Of a stretch of 64,000 nucleotides of DNA, positions 17,140 to 26,618 are shown piece by piece. Both the position numbers and the translations under genes were made by a program. A model generated the notes under the pieces. It saw only the letters and a program-made list of their open reading frames with translations, was not told the DNA's origin and ran no database searches. Source of the stretch: an uncultured Aquabacterium sp. (GTDB taxonomy: Bacteria > Pseudomonadota > Gammaproteobacteria > Burkholderiales > Burkholderiaceae_C); contig NZ_CAJYGK010000034.1 in the NCBI RefSeq assembly GCF_913773725.1, positions 111,460-175,459 on the forward strand, written 5' to 3'. Within the stretch, counting starts at the first letter, position 1. Each line of letters starts with the position of its first letter.

Positions 17140-18009
17140 TCAGCCCGCCGCGGCGCGCACCTCACGAGCCAGGCACAGGTCGGCCCACGCCAGCGCCTTG
17201 TCGGCCGGGTTGCGCAGCAGATAGGCGGGGTGGTAGGTCACGACCACCGGCACACCCTGCACCATGTGCACGCGGCCGCGAAGCTTGCCGATCGGCTCGC
17301 TCGTCTTGAGCAACGACTGCACGGCAAAGCGGCCCATGGCCAGGATGACCTTGGGCTGCACCAGCGCCATCTGTCGCAGCAGATAGGGCTCGCACTGGCT
17401 CACTTCCTGAGGCTGTGGATTGCGGTTGGCCGGGGGGCGGCACTTGAGCACGTTGGCAATGAAGACCTGCCGGGCCGGCGCTGCCTCCGCACGGGTCAGG
17501 TCGAGTGCGTGCAGCATGCGGTCGAGCAACTGGCCCGCACGACCGACGAACGGCTCGCCTTCGCGGTCTTCCTGTTCGCCCGGTGCTTCACCGACGATCA
17601 TCCAGTCGGCGGCCGGGTTGCCGACGCCGAATACGGTCTGGCGGCGGCTCTCGCATAATGAGCAGGCCCGACAGCCCGCCACGGCTTCGCGCAGCGTCGC
17701 CCAGTCCATGGTGTCGATGCCGGCTGGGCGCGCGCCCAGCCCCACTTCCGGCGGGGTGGCGCGCGAGAGGCCGCCGGCTGCACGGGCGGAGGCCGGGCGC
17801 CCCTGGGCAGGGGACGAAGCAGGCGGAGGTACGGCCGGCCGAACCGGCACGGGCGTCACCACCGGGGCCTGAGCCGACGCGGGCGTGGGCGCCGCCCCTT
17901 CCGTGGCCGGCGGGGCTGGCCGGTCCGTCTCCGTGGTTGGCCCTTCGGGCCAGAACGGCGGGATCCCGATCTCGCGCAGCATGGCGCGCTGTCGTTCACT
18001 CCAGCGCAT
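17140..18009 (-). CDS. Uracil-DNA glycosylase, family 4 (iron-sulfur type)
   Basis: This 289-residue enzyme removes uracil from DNA for base-excision repair. The C-terminal about 190 residues form the catalytic domain: cysteines in GCRACSLC and further on in LKCRPPANRNP and QCEP fit the four [4Fe-4S] ligands of family 4, motif A is GEAPGEQED, and YHPAYLL matches the second motif. The N-terminal about 90 residues are a Pro/Ala-rich low-complexity extension often seen in Betaproteobacteria. ATG 18009 is chosen because AGGAGG lies five bases upstream; it overlaps the end of rimI by 14 nt, so translation is probably coupled. Confidence 0.92.
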   Translation of the reverse strand: MRWSERQRAMLREIGIPPFWPEGPTTETDRPAPPATEGAAPTPASAQAPVVTPVPVRPAVPPPASSPAQGRPASARAAGGLSRATPPEVGLGARPAGIDTMDWATLREAVAGCRACSLCESRRQTVFGVGNPAADWMIVGEAPGEQEDREGEPFVGRAGQLLDRMLHALDLTRAEAAPARQVFIANVLKCRPPANRNPQPQEVSQCEPYLLRQMALVQPKVILAMGRFAVQSLLKTSEPIGKLRGRVHMVQGVPVVVTYHPAYLLRNPADKALAWADLCLAREVRAAAG

Positions 18010-18538
18010 CGGCGCCTCCTGCATGCAAGGCGGGCAAGGTCAGACGCATGACGATGGCGTCCTCGCGCCCCTCGGGCGCCGGGTAGTAGTGCTTGCGCAA
18101 CCCGACGGCCTCGAAACCGAGGCGTTCGTACAGGGCCCGAGCGCGGGTGTTGCTGGGTCGCACTTCCAGCCAGAGGGCCTCGGCCTGCTGTTGCACGCAG
18201 CGGGCCGCCAGGGTGTCCAGCAGTTCGCGGGCCATGCCCAGCCCCTGCTGATCGGGCGCCACCGCGATGTTGAGCAGATGGACCTCCTGGTGTCCGTCCA
18301 TGGCCACCACCACCGCGATCACGCGTCCCGTGTCCGCCTCACAGCGCACCCGGGCCCAGTAGCCCGCACGCAGCGAGGACCGGTAGTTGTCCGCCGTCCA
18401 GGCGTGCAGAGGGTGAAGACAGGCGGCAGACTCCATGGCGACCACCGCGCCGATGTCGGCATCGGTGAGGGGACGATCGACATGGCGGCCACCCGCCCGG
18501 GGCGCCGGTACGTCACGCGATGACGCAGTCACGGTCAC
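17996..18538 (-). CDS. rimI: GNAT acetyltransferase RimI (ribosomal protein S18 alanine N-acetyltransferase)
   Basis: A 180-residue GNAT-fold acetyltransferase. The acetyl-CoA loop appears as the variant QQGLGMARELL (family Q/RxxGxG/A), and LEVRPSNTRARALYERLGFE is the typical RimI C-terminal block. RimI acetylates the N-terminal alanine of S18. The start is GTG at 18538, overlapping the tsaB stop as GTGA, with a GGGGGAGAG ribosome binding site inside tsaB. Adjacency to tsaB is common and supports RimI over other GNAT proteins. Confidence 0.9.
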   Translation of the reverse strand: MTVTASSRDVPAPRAGGRHVDRPLTDADIGAVVAMESAACLHPLHAWTADNYRSSLRAGYWARVRCEADTGRVIAVVVAMDGHQEVHLLNIAVAPDQQGLGMARELLDTLAARCVQQQAEALWLEVRPSNTRARALYERLGFEAVGLRKHYYPAPEGREDAIVMRLTLPALHAGGADALE

Positions 18539-19299
18539 CTCTCCCCCCGCGCCACCGCGGTGCGCTCCGCCGTGGTCTGGGCCACCTTGTCACGCACGTA
18601 GGTCGGCAGGGCGTGGGCCACATCGCCGACATCGCCGCGCACCCAGGCCCGGGTGGCCAGCGCGGCCAGCGCCGCCCCTGACGGGCAGGCTTCGGCGTCG
18701 GCCAGCAGACAGCCTGCAGCGCGGTTCAGCACCGGGCTCAGGGCCTCGGCGCAAGCACGCAGTGCGTTGCCGGCCAGGCGCAATGCCACACCGGACTCCG
18801 GCCCCCCGTCGGCCCAGCGCCGTGCCGGCTCCTGGACGGGCCACAGTGCAGGGGCGGTGACGGTCTGCCACTCGCCGCCAGCCCACGTCAGCGCCGCCAC
18901 ATACAACTCGCCCATGCGTGCATCCTGAAGCACCCAGAGGTGCGCCCCCTCCGGAAAAGCCGCCGGATCACGCAACCGCGCGTCCTCGGCCACCGCTTTC
19001 AGGGTGTCCAGCACGATGACCGGGCAGCCCAGGCCCAGCGCCAGCCCCTGCGTCACCGAGCATGCTGTGCGCAGGCCCGTGAAGGCGCCGGGACCAGCCC
19101 CGAAGGCGATCGCCTGAACGTCCCGCCAAGGCCGCCGCGCCTCGGCCAGCAGGGCCTGGAGGGCTGGCAGCAAGGCGGTCGATGCCTGGGCGCCGCCCGG
19201 CAATTGACGCACCCTCGTGGCCTCAGGGGTGACAAGGGCTGCGTGGATCTGATCGGTGGCGGTGTCCAGGGCGAGCAGGACCGGCGAGGAAACGGACAT
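18535..19299 (-). CDS. tsaB: tRNA t6A biosynthesis protein TsaB
   Basis: A 254-residue ASKHA-fold protein, the non-catalytic partner of TsaD in threonylcarbamoyl transfer to A37 of ANN-decoding tRNAs. The N-terminal LLALDTATDQIHAAL and the block GAGPGAFTGLRTACSVTQGLA are diagnostic. ATG 19299 (MSVSSPVL) is preferred over the in-frame GTG at 19317; neither has a clear SD. It is followed by rimI with a 4-nt overlap and is divergent from dacB 40 nt away. The partner enzyme TsaC is also encoded in this window, about 3.3 kb to the right. Confidence 0.94.
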   Translation of the reverse strand: MSVSSPVLLALDTATDQIHAALVTPEATRVRQLPGGAQASTALLPALQALLAEARRPWRDVQAIAFGAGPGAFTGLRTACSVTQGLALGLGCPVIVLDTLKAVAEDARLRDPAAFPEGAHLWVLQDARMGELYVAALTWAGGEWQTVTAPALWPVQEPARRWADGGPESGVALRLAGNALRACAEALSPVLNRAAGCLLADAEACPSGAALAALATRAWVRGDVGDVAHALPTYVRDKVAQTTAERTAVARGER

Positions 19300-19339
19300 G
19301 GCCGGGAGTGTAGCCACTGCGCGCGCCTATGATCGCCCC

Positions 19340-20905
19340 ATGCCTGCTTCGCGCCTGCGTTTCCTGTCAGCATTCCGACCGCACCTCACCGGCGCGGTGG
19401 TCCTTGTTGCCCTGCTGCCGGCTTGCGGGTGGGCGCAATCCGCGCCGCAGCCCTTGCCGCCCGTCCTGCTGGCCTCGCCCGATGCGCCGCTGCCGGACCC
19501 CGTTCGGCTGGCGCTGGCTCAGGCGGGCGTCCCGCTCGACGCTGTCTCGATCGGGGTGTGGCCGGCCAGCGGCGGCCCAGCCCGGGTGGCCCACCAGTTG
19601 CGTACGGTGCGCCAGGCCGCCTCGCTGATGAAGCTGTTCACCACCGGCACGGCGCTGCAGAAGCTGGGGCCCGCATGGGCATGGCGGACCGAAACGGGGC
19701 TGGACGGCACCTTGCTGCCCGATGGCCGGCTGCGGGGCTCGGTGTATCTGCGGGGCCAGGGTGACCCGACGCTGGTGGTGGAACGGTTGGATGGCCTGCT
19801 GACCCGGTGGCGGGCAGCCGGCCTGACGGCCATCGAGGGCGACATCCTGATGGACCGCCAGGCCTTCGACGTGCCCGCCCACGACCCAGCCGCGTTCGAC
19901 GGGCAGGTGCTCAAACCCTACAACGCCGGGCCGGATGCCCTGTTGCTGGCCCACCGCGCCGTCACGGTACGCGTGCGCCCGGACGCGGCGCGGCCGGGAT
20001 GGGCTCAGGCCGACCTGTTCCCGCCGCTGGAGGGCGTGAGCCTGGCTGCGAACCTGCCCCTGCGCGACGGGCCCTGCGGCGACTGGCGTCAGTCGCTGGC
20101 CCTGACCATGGCGCCGTCCCGGGGGCCGGTCGACCTGCCGCCCCCCATCGGCGGGACCGCCCCGTCCACGTGGTCGGTGGGCCTGCAGGGGACCTACCCC
20201 GCGGCCTGCGGCGAACGCGAGTGGCCGCTGCTGTGGCCCGCGAACGATGACCACAGCGCACGGCTGCTGGCAAGCCGCTGGCGCCAGGCAGGAGGCGTTC
20301 TCACGGGGCGCGTGAAGGACGGTGTCTGGCCCGCGGGCCTGCCTGTGTGGCAGGCCTGGACCTCGCCCCCGCTGGGCGAGGTGGTGCGCGACATCAACAA
20401 GTTCAGCAACAACGTGATGGCCCGGCAGCTGTTCCTGGCTCTGGGCAGCGACACCGACGGGCGTGCCCGCCTGAGCACGGCGCGGGCCGCCGTGGGGGAC
20501 TGGGTGCGCCAGGCCACGCGCGACCCCGGCGAGCCCACCGGCCCGTGCGACGGGGACGCCCTGACGCTGGACAACGGCTCGGGTCTGTCGCGCCAGGAGC
20601 GCAGCAGTGCTGCCTGTCTGGGGCGGTGGCTGCAGTCCGTGTGGATGTCTCCAGTGATGCCGGAGTTCGTGGCCTCGCTGCCCGTGGCGGGCGTGGACGG
20701 CACCACACGCCGACTGAAAGGCGCGCAGGGGGCAGCTCACCTCAAGACCGGATCGCTCGACGGCGTGGCCGGCATTGCGGGCCTGGTGCACGGCGCGCAC
20801 GGTGAACGTCTGGTTCTGGTCGCCATCGTGAACCACCCTCGGGCCGACGGTGCACGGCCGGCCTTCGACGCCCTGCTGACTTGGGCGCAGGCCAGCGCGA
20901 ACTGA
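19340..20905 (+). CDS. dacB: Penicillin-binding protein 4 (DacB), D-Ala-D-Ala carboxypeptidase/endopeptidase
   Basis: This 521-residue periplasmic protein of the S13 family has a signal peptide (about 1-33, ending near GWAQS). All three penicillin-binding motifs are intact: SLMK in AASLMKLFT, SNN in INKFSNNVMARQL and KTG in HLKTGSLDGVAG, with the large family-specific insertion between the first two. It cleaves peptidoglycan cross-links and terminal D-Ala. It has complete motifs, unlike the DacC-like protein to the left. TATGAT lies at 19329-19334, unusually close to the ATG at 19340, so a very short or absent leader is possible. Confidence 0.94.
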   Translation: MPASRLRFLSAFRPHLTGAVVLVALLPACGWAQSAPQPLPPVLLASPDAPLPDPVRLALAQAGVPLDAVSIGVWPASGGPARVAHQLRTVRQAASLMKLFTTGTALQKLGPAWAWRTETGLDGTLLPDGRLRGSVYLRGQGDPTLVVERLDGLLTRWRAAGLTAIEGDILMDRQAFDVPAHDPAAFDGQVLKPYNAGPDALLLAHRAVTVRVRPDAARPGWAQADLFPPLEGVSLAANLPLRDGPCGDWRQSLALTMAPSRGPVDLPPPIGGTAPSTWSVGLQGTYPAACGEREWPLLWPANDDHSARLLASRWRQAGGVLTGRVKDGVWPAGLPVWQAWTSPPLGEVVRDINKFSNNVMARQLFLALGSDTDGRARLSTARAAVGDWVRQATRDPGEPTGPCDGDALTLDNGSGLSRQERSSAACLGRWLQSVWMSPVMPEFVASLPVAGVDGTTRRLKGAQGAAHLKTGSLDGVAGIAGLVHGAHGERLVLVAIVNHPRADGARPAFDALLTWAQASAN

Positions 20906-20983
20906 GCGGGCGGGCACGGGAAAATCGTGCACAGAGCAAGGCAAACCTGGGAGAATCTGCCCGCCATCCCGAAAGCCACCGCC

Positions 20984-21310
20984 GTGCCAGACGTCGCCTT
21001 CTCTGCCGCCCTTGACCCGCATCTGATCGACTGGGTGGGCTCGGCCGCTGCCGTGTTGACCACCAGCGCCTTCCTGCCTCAGGCCTGGCTGACCTTCCGG
21101 ACCCGGGATGTCAGCGGCATTTCGCTGGGCATGTACACGGCGTTCACGAGCGGCGTGGCCTTGTGGCTGGTGTACGGGCTTGCGCTCGGCTCGACGCCCA
21201 TCGTCATCGCCAACGCCATCACCCTGAGTCTCGCCATCAGCATCCTGGGGATGAAGCTGATCTACCGGCACGCGCCGGCGCCGGCCGCCCCGACGCCGCC
21301 TTCGCGCTGA
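20984..21310 (+). CDS. SemiSWEET family sugar transporter
   Basis: A small membrane protein (108 residues from this start) with three hydrophobic helices and the family's PQ motif in the first (SAFLPQAWLTF), followed by TRDVSGISLGMY, which is typical. SemiSWEETs dimerise to make a sugar uniporter equivalent to half a eukaryotic SWEET. The start is uncertain: GTG 20984 is used because the homologous core begins just after it; an in-frame GTG at 20927 would add 19 hydrophilic residues. It lies just downstream of dacB, with no obvious functional link. Confidence 0.85.
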   Translation: MPDVAFSAALDPHLIDWVGSAAAVLTTSAFLPQAWLTFRTRDVSGISLGMYTAFTSGVALWLVYGLALGSTPIVIANAITLSLAISILGMKLIYRHAPAPAAPTPPSR

Positions 21311-21350
21311 ACCTCACTGGCCGCTGGGCTGCAGGGCCGGCGACGCCGAA

Positions 21351-22490
21351 TCAGAACGGGTTGCGGTTGACGTTGCTGACCACCAGCGACGCCAGCCGGG
21401 CGTGGGCCTGGGGCGCGAAGTGGGTCGCGTCGGACCACAGGTAGACCGACGAGACCGTGCTGTCGACCGAGCCGCGGGTGTTGACGCCGCCCGCCACATG
21501 GCTGGTGTTGCACAGCGGGGCTGCCGTGGCGCGGACGCTGTCGGCCGGCACCGCACAGCCCTGGGCCGTGGAGTTGCTGATGCCATAACTGGCCCGGGTG
21601 CCGGAATCGAACATCAATTGGGTCAGGTCATCGCTGCGAACCAGGGTCAGCTGGCGGCCATCGAAGTCGACCTCGGCCCGGTTGGTCAGGCCATCATTGA
21701 GGGCCACCGTCAAGGCGGCAATGGCAGCCTTGTCGTCGGCCGAGAATCCCTGCACCAGCGGGCTCAGCGAGAGCCGGGGCACCCGAACCAGGGCGATGCG
21801 GGCCCCGCTCGGTTTGACGTACGTGGTCAGGGCGTCCGCCAGGCTTGCGCCCAGGTTCTTGAGCTCGGTTTCTAGCGAGGCGAGCGCGACGCCGTTGAAC
21901 TTGTAGCGGGCGTAGGCTTCGAAGATGTCGGCCTGCCCCGCCAGAATCAGCACCAGCGTGCCATTGTTGAGCAAGGCGGTGTTCTGGCTGATCTTGGCGA
22001 TGACGGAGGCGATGCCGGCATTCGTCTTCGCGATGGCGGCATTGGCCGCACTGAAGGCGCCGGTGGCGTCGGTCACCGTGGTCGTCGGGTCATTGGCCAG
22101 GAAGTAGGCCGAACGGGCTGCACCCGTGACAGGGCATTGTTCGCCGTCGAAGCCGTAGGCGGCGGCCACGCTCTGCACCCAGATCGGGTTGTTGCCGCAG
22201 ACGTAGACGAAGCTCGACTCGGAGGTGGTGACGTTGTTGCTGCTGTCCAGGGCGTTGCCGTTGCTGTCGATGGTCACCGCATTGACGGTGTACTTCTTGC
22301 CCGCCGAGGTCAGGAAGCTGCTGTCATCCCCGAAGCTCACGACCCGCGTCGGGCGGAACTTGGACGCCTGCGAGCCGCCGCCGCACGCCGAGACCGCCGC
22401 GGCCACCGCACATGCAGCAGCCACCACGCCCAATGCCTTGAAGGGCCGGCGCAGCGAAAAAGACGTCAGGGAAACGGGCAGGCGGGACAT
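21351..22490 (-). CDS. Putative SGNH/GDSL-like lipoprotein
   Basis: A 379-residue exported protein. The N-terminus has a signal sequence ending in a lipobox (VSAC followed by GGG), so it should be anchored in a membrane, probably the outer one. Near the mature N-terminus is RVVSFGDDSSFL, in the place of the SGNH hydrolase block I (FGDS). LVLILAGQADIF resembles block III, and SDATHFAPQAHARLA near the C-terminus resembles the Asp-His block V. The nucleophile position is unusual, so esterase activity is only inferred. ATG 22490 has GGAGT upstream; the longer open frame begins inside the neighbouring tsaC gene. It is convergent with the SemiSWEET gene. Confidence 0.7.
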   Translation of the reverse strand: MSRLPVSLTSFSLRRPFKALGVVAAACAVAAAVSACGGGSQASKFRPTRVVSFGDDSSFLTSAGKKYTVNAVTIDSNGNALDSSNNVTTSESSFVYVCGNNPIWVQSVAAAYGFDGEQCPVTGAARSAYFLANDPTTTVTDATGAFSAANAAIAKTNAGIASVIAKISQNTALLNNGTLVLILAGQADIFEAYARYKFNGVALASLETELKNLGASLADALTTYVKPSGARIALVRVPRLSLSPLVQGFSADDKAAIAALTVALNDGLTNRAEVDFDGRQLTLVRSDDLTQLMFDSGTRASYGISNSTAQGCAVPADSVRATAAPLCNTSHVAGGVNTRGSVDSTVSSVYLWSDATHFAPQAHARLASLVVSNVNRNPF

Positions 22491-22530
22491 GGAGACTCCA
22501 GATTCGGATCGCACAGGACACAAGAGCGCA

Positions 22531-22555
22531 AGAATAACCGCCTTCCGAAAGGCGG
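22531..22555 (-). terminator. Probable intrinsic terminator after tsaC
   Basis: On the minus strand a 7-bp GC-rich stem (22549-22555 with 22538-22544) is followed by TTATTCT, a modest T-rich tract. It lies 34 nt downstream of the tsaC stop codon. Confidence 0.5.
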
Positions 22556-22588
22556 CGCACATCAGGAGGTAAAGAGCCGCAACGGCCG

Positions 22589-23644
22589 TCAGGCCGCCGC
22601 CCGGGTCAGGCGGTCGCGCACGCCATCCCAGGCGGGATCGGCCGGGGGCGCCTCCACCCAGATGAGGTCGACGCCCAGCGCATCGAGCTCGCGCAGATCG
22701 GCAAAAAGGTCGTGGGCCGCGGTGGCCGCGTCGCCCGGCATGGAGCGGTGCACCACGCCCTTGCTCGGCGCGCGGCGCGCCCACAGGCTGCGGGAGTACA
22801 CCGCCACCTTCGGCGGATGACCGGGCTCACGCAGGGCCGCAGCCAGCAACTCGGGCTCCAGCACGTCGAGGGCGGCATCCAGCTGGGTGTCGTCCATCAG
22901 GCGCAGGCGGGCACGTGGCGCATAGTGCGAGGCCAGGGTGCCCGGCGCCCGGGGCGCGGCCGGGTCCGGCGCCTCGGGGTGGGACCACAGCACGGGCTGG
23001 CCGGCGGCCGCTTCGATTTCGGCCAGGGTCAGGCGCCCTGGGCGGAGCAGCACGGGTTGCTCACGCGAGCAGTCGACGATGGTGGACTCGATGCCCACCT
23101 CGCACGGCCCGCCGTCGAGCACCCAGACCTCGTCCAGGCCCTCGCCCGCGTCCTGGAACTCGTCGACCACGTGGGCCGCCTGCGTCGGGCTGATGCGGCC
23201 GAAACGGTTGGCGCTGGGTGCGGCCACCCCCAGCACATCGAGGTTGGCGCAGGCTTCCAGCAGCTGACGCGCCACGGGGTGCGACGGGCAGCGCAGGCCG
23301 ATGGTGTCTTGCCCGCCGGCCGCAGCGGTGGCGACATCCGGGTCGCGCGGCACGATGACCGTCAGCGGCCCGGGCCAGAAGGCCGCGCACAGGCGCTGCG
23401 CCACCGGCGGAAACGCCGAGACGAAATGAAGTGCGGCCGCCCCGTTGGGCACGTGGACGATCAACGGGTGATCGCTGGGCCGGCCCTTGGCAGCGAAGAT
23501 GCGGGCCACGGCCTCGGCGTCGTCGGCGCGGGCCCCCAGGCCATAGACGGTTTCGGTGGGCAGGGCCACCAGGCCACCGGCCACGATGCGGCGGGCCGCC
23601 TGCTCGATGGCGTCGGGTTGGGTCGCGGGATCCAGCAGGCGCAT
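22589..23644 (-). CDS. tsaC: L-threonylcarbamoyladenylate synthase (Sua5-type TsaC)
   Basis: A 351-residue protein that makes threonylcarbamoyl-AMP from Thr, bicarbonate and ATP for tRNA t6A modification. The N-terminal about 205 residues form the YrdC domain: ALPTETVYGLGA, FAAKGRPSDHPLIVHV, FWPGPLTVIVPR, and the SAN motif in APSANRFGRISPT. The rest is a Sua5 C-terminal domain joined through APGTLASHYAPR, the typical linker. This is the long Sua5 form rather than the short E. coli form. It is 21 nt downstream of purK on the same strand. Start ATG 23644. Confidence 0.93.
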   Translation of the reverse strand: MRLLDPATQPDAIEQAARRIVAGGLVALPTETVYGLGARADDAEAVARIFAAKGRPSDHPLIVHVPNGAAALHFVSAFPPVAQRLCAAFWPGPLTVIVPRDPDVATAAAGGQDTIGLRCPSHPVARQLLEACANLDVLGVAAPSANRFGRISPTQAAHVVDEFQDAGEGLDEVWVLDGGPCEVGIESTIVDCSREQPVLLRPGRLTLAEIEAAAGQPVLWSHPEAPDPAAPRAPGTLASHYAPRARLRLMDDTQLDAALDVLEPELLAAALREPGHPPKVAVYSRSLWARRAPSKGVVHRSMPGDAATAAHDLFADLRELDALGVDLIWVEAPPADPAWDGVRDRLTRAAA

Positions 23645-23665
23645 GGTGATGTCGGTCAGAGGGGA

Positions 23666-24841
23666 TCAGAAGGGCGCGATGCCCAGGATGGCCGCAGCCT
23701 TCAGCGCCGTCTCACGGGCGGCGTCTGGCGTGTCGGCGGTGACGGTCAGGTGGCCCATCTTGCGGCCCTTGCGCGCCTCGGTCTTGCCGTACAGGTGCAG
23801 GTGCGTGCCGGACAGCGCCAGGACGGCCGCCCAGTCGGGCTCGACCTGCGCGGTGGCGCCGGCCGGGAACCACAGGTCGCCCAGCAGGTTCAGCATCAGG
23901 CAGGGGCTGTGCAGCACCGGCGCCACCAGCGGCAGGCCGGTCATGGCGCGCACCTGCAGCTCGAACTGCGACACGTCGCACGCGTCGATGGTGTGGTGAC
24001 CCGAGTTGTGCGGGCGCGGGGCCATCTCGTTGGCGACGATGCGGCCGTCCTGCAGCACGAAAAATTCGATGCACAGCACGCCCACGTAGTTCAACGAGGC
24101 GGCGATCTTGTGGGCGGCGTCGTAGGCCTGCTGCGACACGGCCTCGGTCACGTTCGGCGCGGACACCGTGGTCACGGCCAGGATGCCATCGCGGTGCAGG
24201 TTCTGCTGCAGCGGGAAGTGCACGACCTGGCCGTCGCGGCCACGCGCCACGATGACGCTGACCTCGTAGGCCAGCGGCAGCATCTTCTCGAGCACGCACT
24301 CGACCTGCTGGAGCTCGGCCCAGGCGGCTTCGAGCTCGGCGCGGGTCTTGACGCGCACCTGGCCCTTGCCGTCGTAGCCCAGGCGGGCGGTTTTCAGGAT
24401 GCCGGGCAGCAGGTCGTCCGACACGGCGGCGAGCTGTTCCGCCGTGGCGATGATGGCGTGCGGCGCGCAGTCGACCCCGCAGCCGACGAAGTGGGCCTTC
24501 TCGCGGGCACGGTCCTGGCAGACGGCCACGGCGGCACCAGCGGGCGCGACGGGGCGGGTCTCGGCCAGCTTGTCGAGCGCGGCGGCGGGCACGTTCTCGA
24601 ACTCGGTGGTGATGGCCGCAGCCTCGCGGGCCAGGGCGGCCAGGCCGCTCTCGTCCAGATACGGCGTCTGGATGTGGGCGTGCGACACCAGGCCGGCCGG
24701 GCTGGTCGGATCGGCATCGAGCACGGCGGTGCGGTAGCCCATGGCCTGGGCGGCATGCACGAACATGCGGCCCAGTTGGCCGCCCCCCATCACGCCCAGG
24801 GTGGCGCCGGGCAGGATCACGTCGGAAGCGGCCTTGCTCAT
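23666..24841 (-). CDS. purK: N5-carboxyaminoimidazole ribonucleotide synthase
   Basis: A 391-residue ATP-grasp enzyme converting AIR, ATP and bicarbonate to N5-CAIR in purine synthesis. The N-terminal nucleotide-like loop is [23 protein letters not shown] is the ATP-grasp glycine-rich loop, and [18 protein letters not shown] is the family's active-site block. It starts at ATG 24841, overlapping the purE stop as ATGA, and is followed by tsaC after 21 nt. PurE consumes the product directly. Confidence 0.97.
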   Translation of the reverse strand: MSKAASDVILPGATLGVMGGGQLGRMFVHAAQAMGYRTAVLDADPTSPAGLVSHAHIQTPYLDESGLAALAREAAAITTEFENVPAAALDKLAETRPVAPAGAAVAVCQDRAREKAHFVGCGVDCAPHAIIATAEQLAAVSDDLLPGILKTARLGYDGKGQVRVKTRAELEAAWAELQQVECVLEKMLPLAYEVSVIVARGRDGQVVHFPLQQNLHRDGILAVTTVSAPNVTEAVSQQAYDAAHKIAASLNYVGVLCIEFFVLQDGRIVANEMAPRPHNSGHHTIDACDVSQFELQVRAMTGLPLVAPVLHSPCLMLNLLGDLWFPAGATAQVEPDWAAVLALSGTHLHLYGKTEARKGRKMGHLTVTADTPDAARETALKAAAILGIAPF

Positions 24842-25362
24842 GCCTTGGGTTCCATGGTCAGGTCGGCCGTCATGGCGCGGGCCACTTCGGTCTGGCGGGT
24901 GCGGAAGGCGTCGAGCTTGGCGCGCAGCGCCGGGTCGGTGCCGGCCAGCATCGCGACGGCAAACAGCGCGGCGTTGCCCGCGCCGGCGGTGCCGATGGCG
25001 AAGGTGGCCACGGGGATGCCCTTGGGCATCTGCACGATGGAATGGAGCGAATCGACGCCTTGGAGGTGGCGCGACGGCACGGGCACGCCCAGCACCGGCA
25101 CGGTGGTCTTGGCGGCCAGCATGCCCGGGAGGTGGGCCGCGCCGCCGGCGCCGGCGATGATGGCGACCAGGCCGCGGTCGGCTGCGGCCTCGGCGTAACG
25201 GAACATGTCATCCGGCATGCGATGCGCCGAAACGACCTTGGCCTCGAACGGGATGCCGAACTCAGTCAGAATGTCGGCGGCGTGGCGCATGACATCCCAG
25301 TCGCTGCTGGACCCCATCACGACACCGACTTTCACCTGGCTTGCGCCCTTCGTTTCCGACAC
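24838..25362 (-). CDS. purE: N5-carboxyaminoimidazole ribonucleotide mutase
   Basis: A 174-residue class I PurE that rearranges N5-CAIR to CAIR. The N-terminal [13 protein letters not shown], the SAHRMPD block and [13 protein letters not shown] are diagnostic. The start is GTG at 25362: GAGGAG lies six bases upstream, whereas an earlier in-frame start would include sequence unrelated to PurE. It is the first gene of a purE-purK-tsaC unit with a 4-nt overlap into purK, and is divergent from the thioredoxin gene. Confidence 0.96.
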   Translation of the reverse strand: MSETKGASQVKVGVVMGSSSDWDVMRHAADILTEFGIPFEAKVVSAHRMPDDMFRYAEAAADRGLVAIIAGAGGAAHLPGMLAAKTTVPVLGVPVPSRHLQGVDSLHSIVQMPKGIPVATFAIGTAGAGNAALFAVAMLAGTDPALRAKLDAFRTRQTEVARAMTADLTMEPKA

Positions 25363-25390
25363 GGTTGGCTCCTCAAACGTCAAAGCGCGA

Positions 25391-25396
25391 ATTTTA
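25391..25396 (-). promoter_or_regulatory. -10 element for purE
   Basis: TAAAAT on the minus strand, 28 nt before the GTG start and upstream of the GAGGAG ribosome binding site, in an AT-rich patch of the 83-nt divergent region. No clear -35 is seen. Confidence 0.4.
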
Positions 25397-25445
25397 GGCG
25401 CTGCCCACCTGAATCCGACGCGCCCCACGCGGCCTGCTGCACACC

Positions 25446-26426
25446 ATGATCGACATCACCATCGAAAACTTCGAATCCGACCTGATTGCCACCTCGATGC
25501 AGGTGCCGGTCCTGCTCGACATCTGGGCCGAATGGTGCGGGCCGTGCAAGGCGCTGGGCCCGGTGCTCGAAAAGCTGGAGCAGGAATACGCCGGCCGCTT
25601 CGTGCTGGCCAAGGTCAACGCCGACGAGCAGCCCGAGATCGCCGGGCAGCTCTCGCAGATGTTCGGCGTGCGCTCCATCCCGTTCTGCGTGATGTTTGCG
25701 GGCGGCCAGCCGGTGGATGGCTTCGTGGGCGCCCTGCCGCCCGAGCAGATCCGCAGCTTCCTGGACAAGCACGTGCCGTCCGAAGGCGCGGTCGAGTCGG
25801 CGGAAGAGACCGCCGAGGCCGAGCACCTGCTGGCCGATGGCGCCGAAGACTCGGCCGAAGCCCTGCTGCGTGACGCTGTGGACAAGGACCCGTCCAATGA
25901 CGAGGCCCGCTTCGACCTGATCAAGCTGCTGCTGGCCGAAGGCCGGGTCGACGAGGCCAAGGAGGCCTTCCTGCCGATCGGTGGACGGGCCACCGGACCG
26001 GTGCCGGAGCCGCGTGTGCTGGCGTTCAGCCGCTTCATCGCCGCAGCCCAGGCGGCCCGTGGCGGGCGCTCGCCGTCCGAGCTGGATGCCGCGATTGCGG
26101 CCAACAAGCGCGACTTTGCCGCGCGCTTCGAGCTCGCCCAGATCTTCTGGGCCGCCGGCCAGCCCACCCAGGCCATGGACGAGCTGCTGGAAATCATCAT
26201 GCGCGACAAGGCCTGGAACGAGGAGCTGGCGCGCAAGACCTATGTGGCCATCCTGGAAGTGATGAGCAAGCCGGCACCGAAGCCCACGCCGGCCCGTGCC
26301 ACGCCCCCCGGGGCACCCGGCGCCGACGGCAAGCCCAAGCTCGAGATCGCGGGCAAGGTCGAGGTGCAGGCGGCCGATCCGGTCATCGACGCCTACCGCC
26401 GCAAGCTCAGCATGGCCCTGTTCTGA
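25446..26426 (+). CDS. YbbN-like thioredoxin with TPR-like C-terminal region
   Basis: A 326-residue cytosolic protein. Residues 1-110 are a thioredoxin domain with active site WCGPC and the cis-proline in SIPF. Residues from about 120 form helical repeats resembling the C-terminal TPR region of E. coli YbbN (CnoX), a thioredoxin-related co-chaperone. The CGPC centre suggests real redox activity, whereas E. coli YbbN has SxxC. A Pro/Ala-rich linker lies near 275-300. The ATG at 25446 begins the conserved [10 protein letters not shown]. Divergent from purE. Confidence 0.9.
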   Translation: MIDITIENFESDLIATSMQVPVLLDIWAEWCGPCKALGPVLEKLEQEYAGRFVLAKVNADEQPEIAGQLSQMFGVRSIPFCVMFAGGQPVDGFVGALPPEQIRSFLDKHVPSEGAVESAEETAEAEHLLADGAEDSAEALLRDAVDKDPSNDEARFDLIKLLLAEGRVDEAKEAFLPIGGRATGPVPEPRVLAFSRFIAAAQAARGGRSPSELDAAIAANKRDFAARFELAQIFWAAGQPTQAMDELLEIIMRDKAWNEELARKTYVAILEVMSKPAPKPTPARATPPGAPGADGKPKLEIAGKVEVQAADPVIDAYRRKLSMALF

Positions 26427-26477
26427 GTCCCCGCACCAGGATCACCCTGGTCCCTGGCAGCACCCGATGTCGCAGAC

Positions 26478-26503
26478 TGCGCGCAGTTTTGCACGGTTAT
26501 CCG
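26478..26503 (+). promoter_or_regulatory. Element shared by the two pilus operons, copy 1
   Basis: A 26-bp segment matching 34200-34225 at 23 positions. It consists of the palindromic TGCGCGCA, then TTT, GCACGGTT and TCCG, each separated by one variable base. Its end is 115 nt before the fimT start in the 192-nt gap after the thioredoxin gene. It is likely a promoter part or regulator site common to both operons. Confidence 0.55.
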
Positions 26504-26618
26504 GGCTTTGCCCCTTGCATGGCACATGAAGAATCCAGCTCTCGGCCGATGATTCATCAGCTTTGAAGTTGGATAACGGCCCGTCGCCCCTTTGCGGCGA
26601 CGCCGTGACGCTTCATCC

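Noticed and set aside
22712..25198. An 828-codon plus-strand open frame opposite tsaC, purK and purE
   Set aside because: Shadow frame of three clearly identified minus-strand enzymes; composition is typical of antisense reading in high-GC genomes.
26495..26520. A sigma-54 promoter ahead of the first pilus operon
   Set aside because: GG and TTGC occur but with at least one extra base between them compared with the strict -24/-12 spacing, and the second operon shows no such site.
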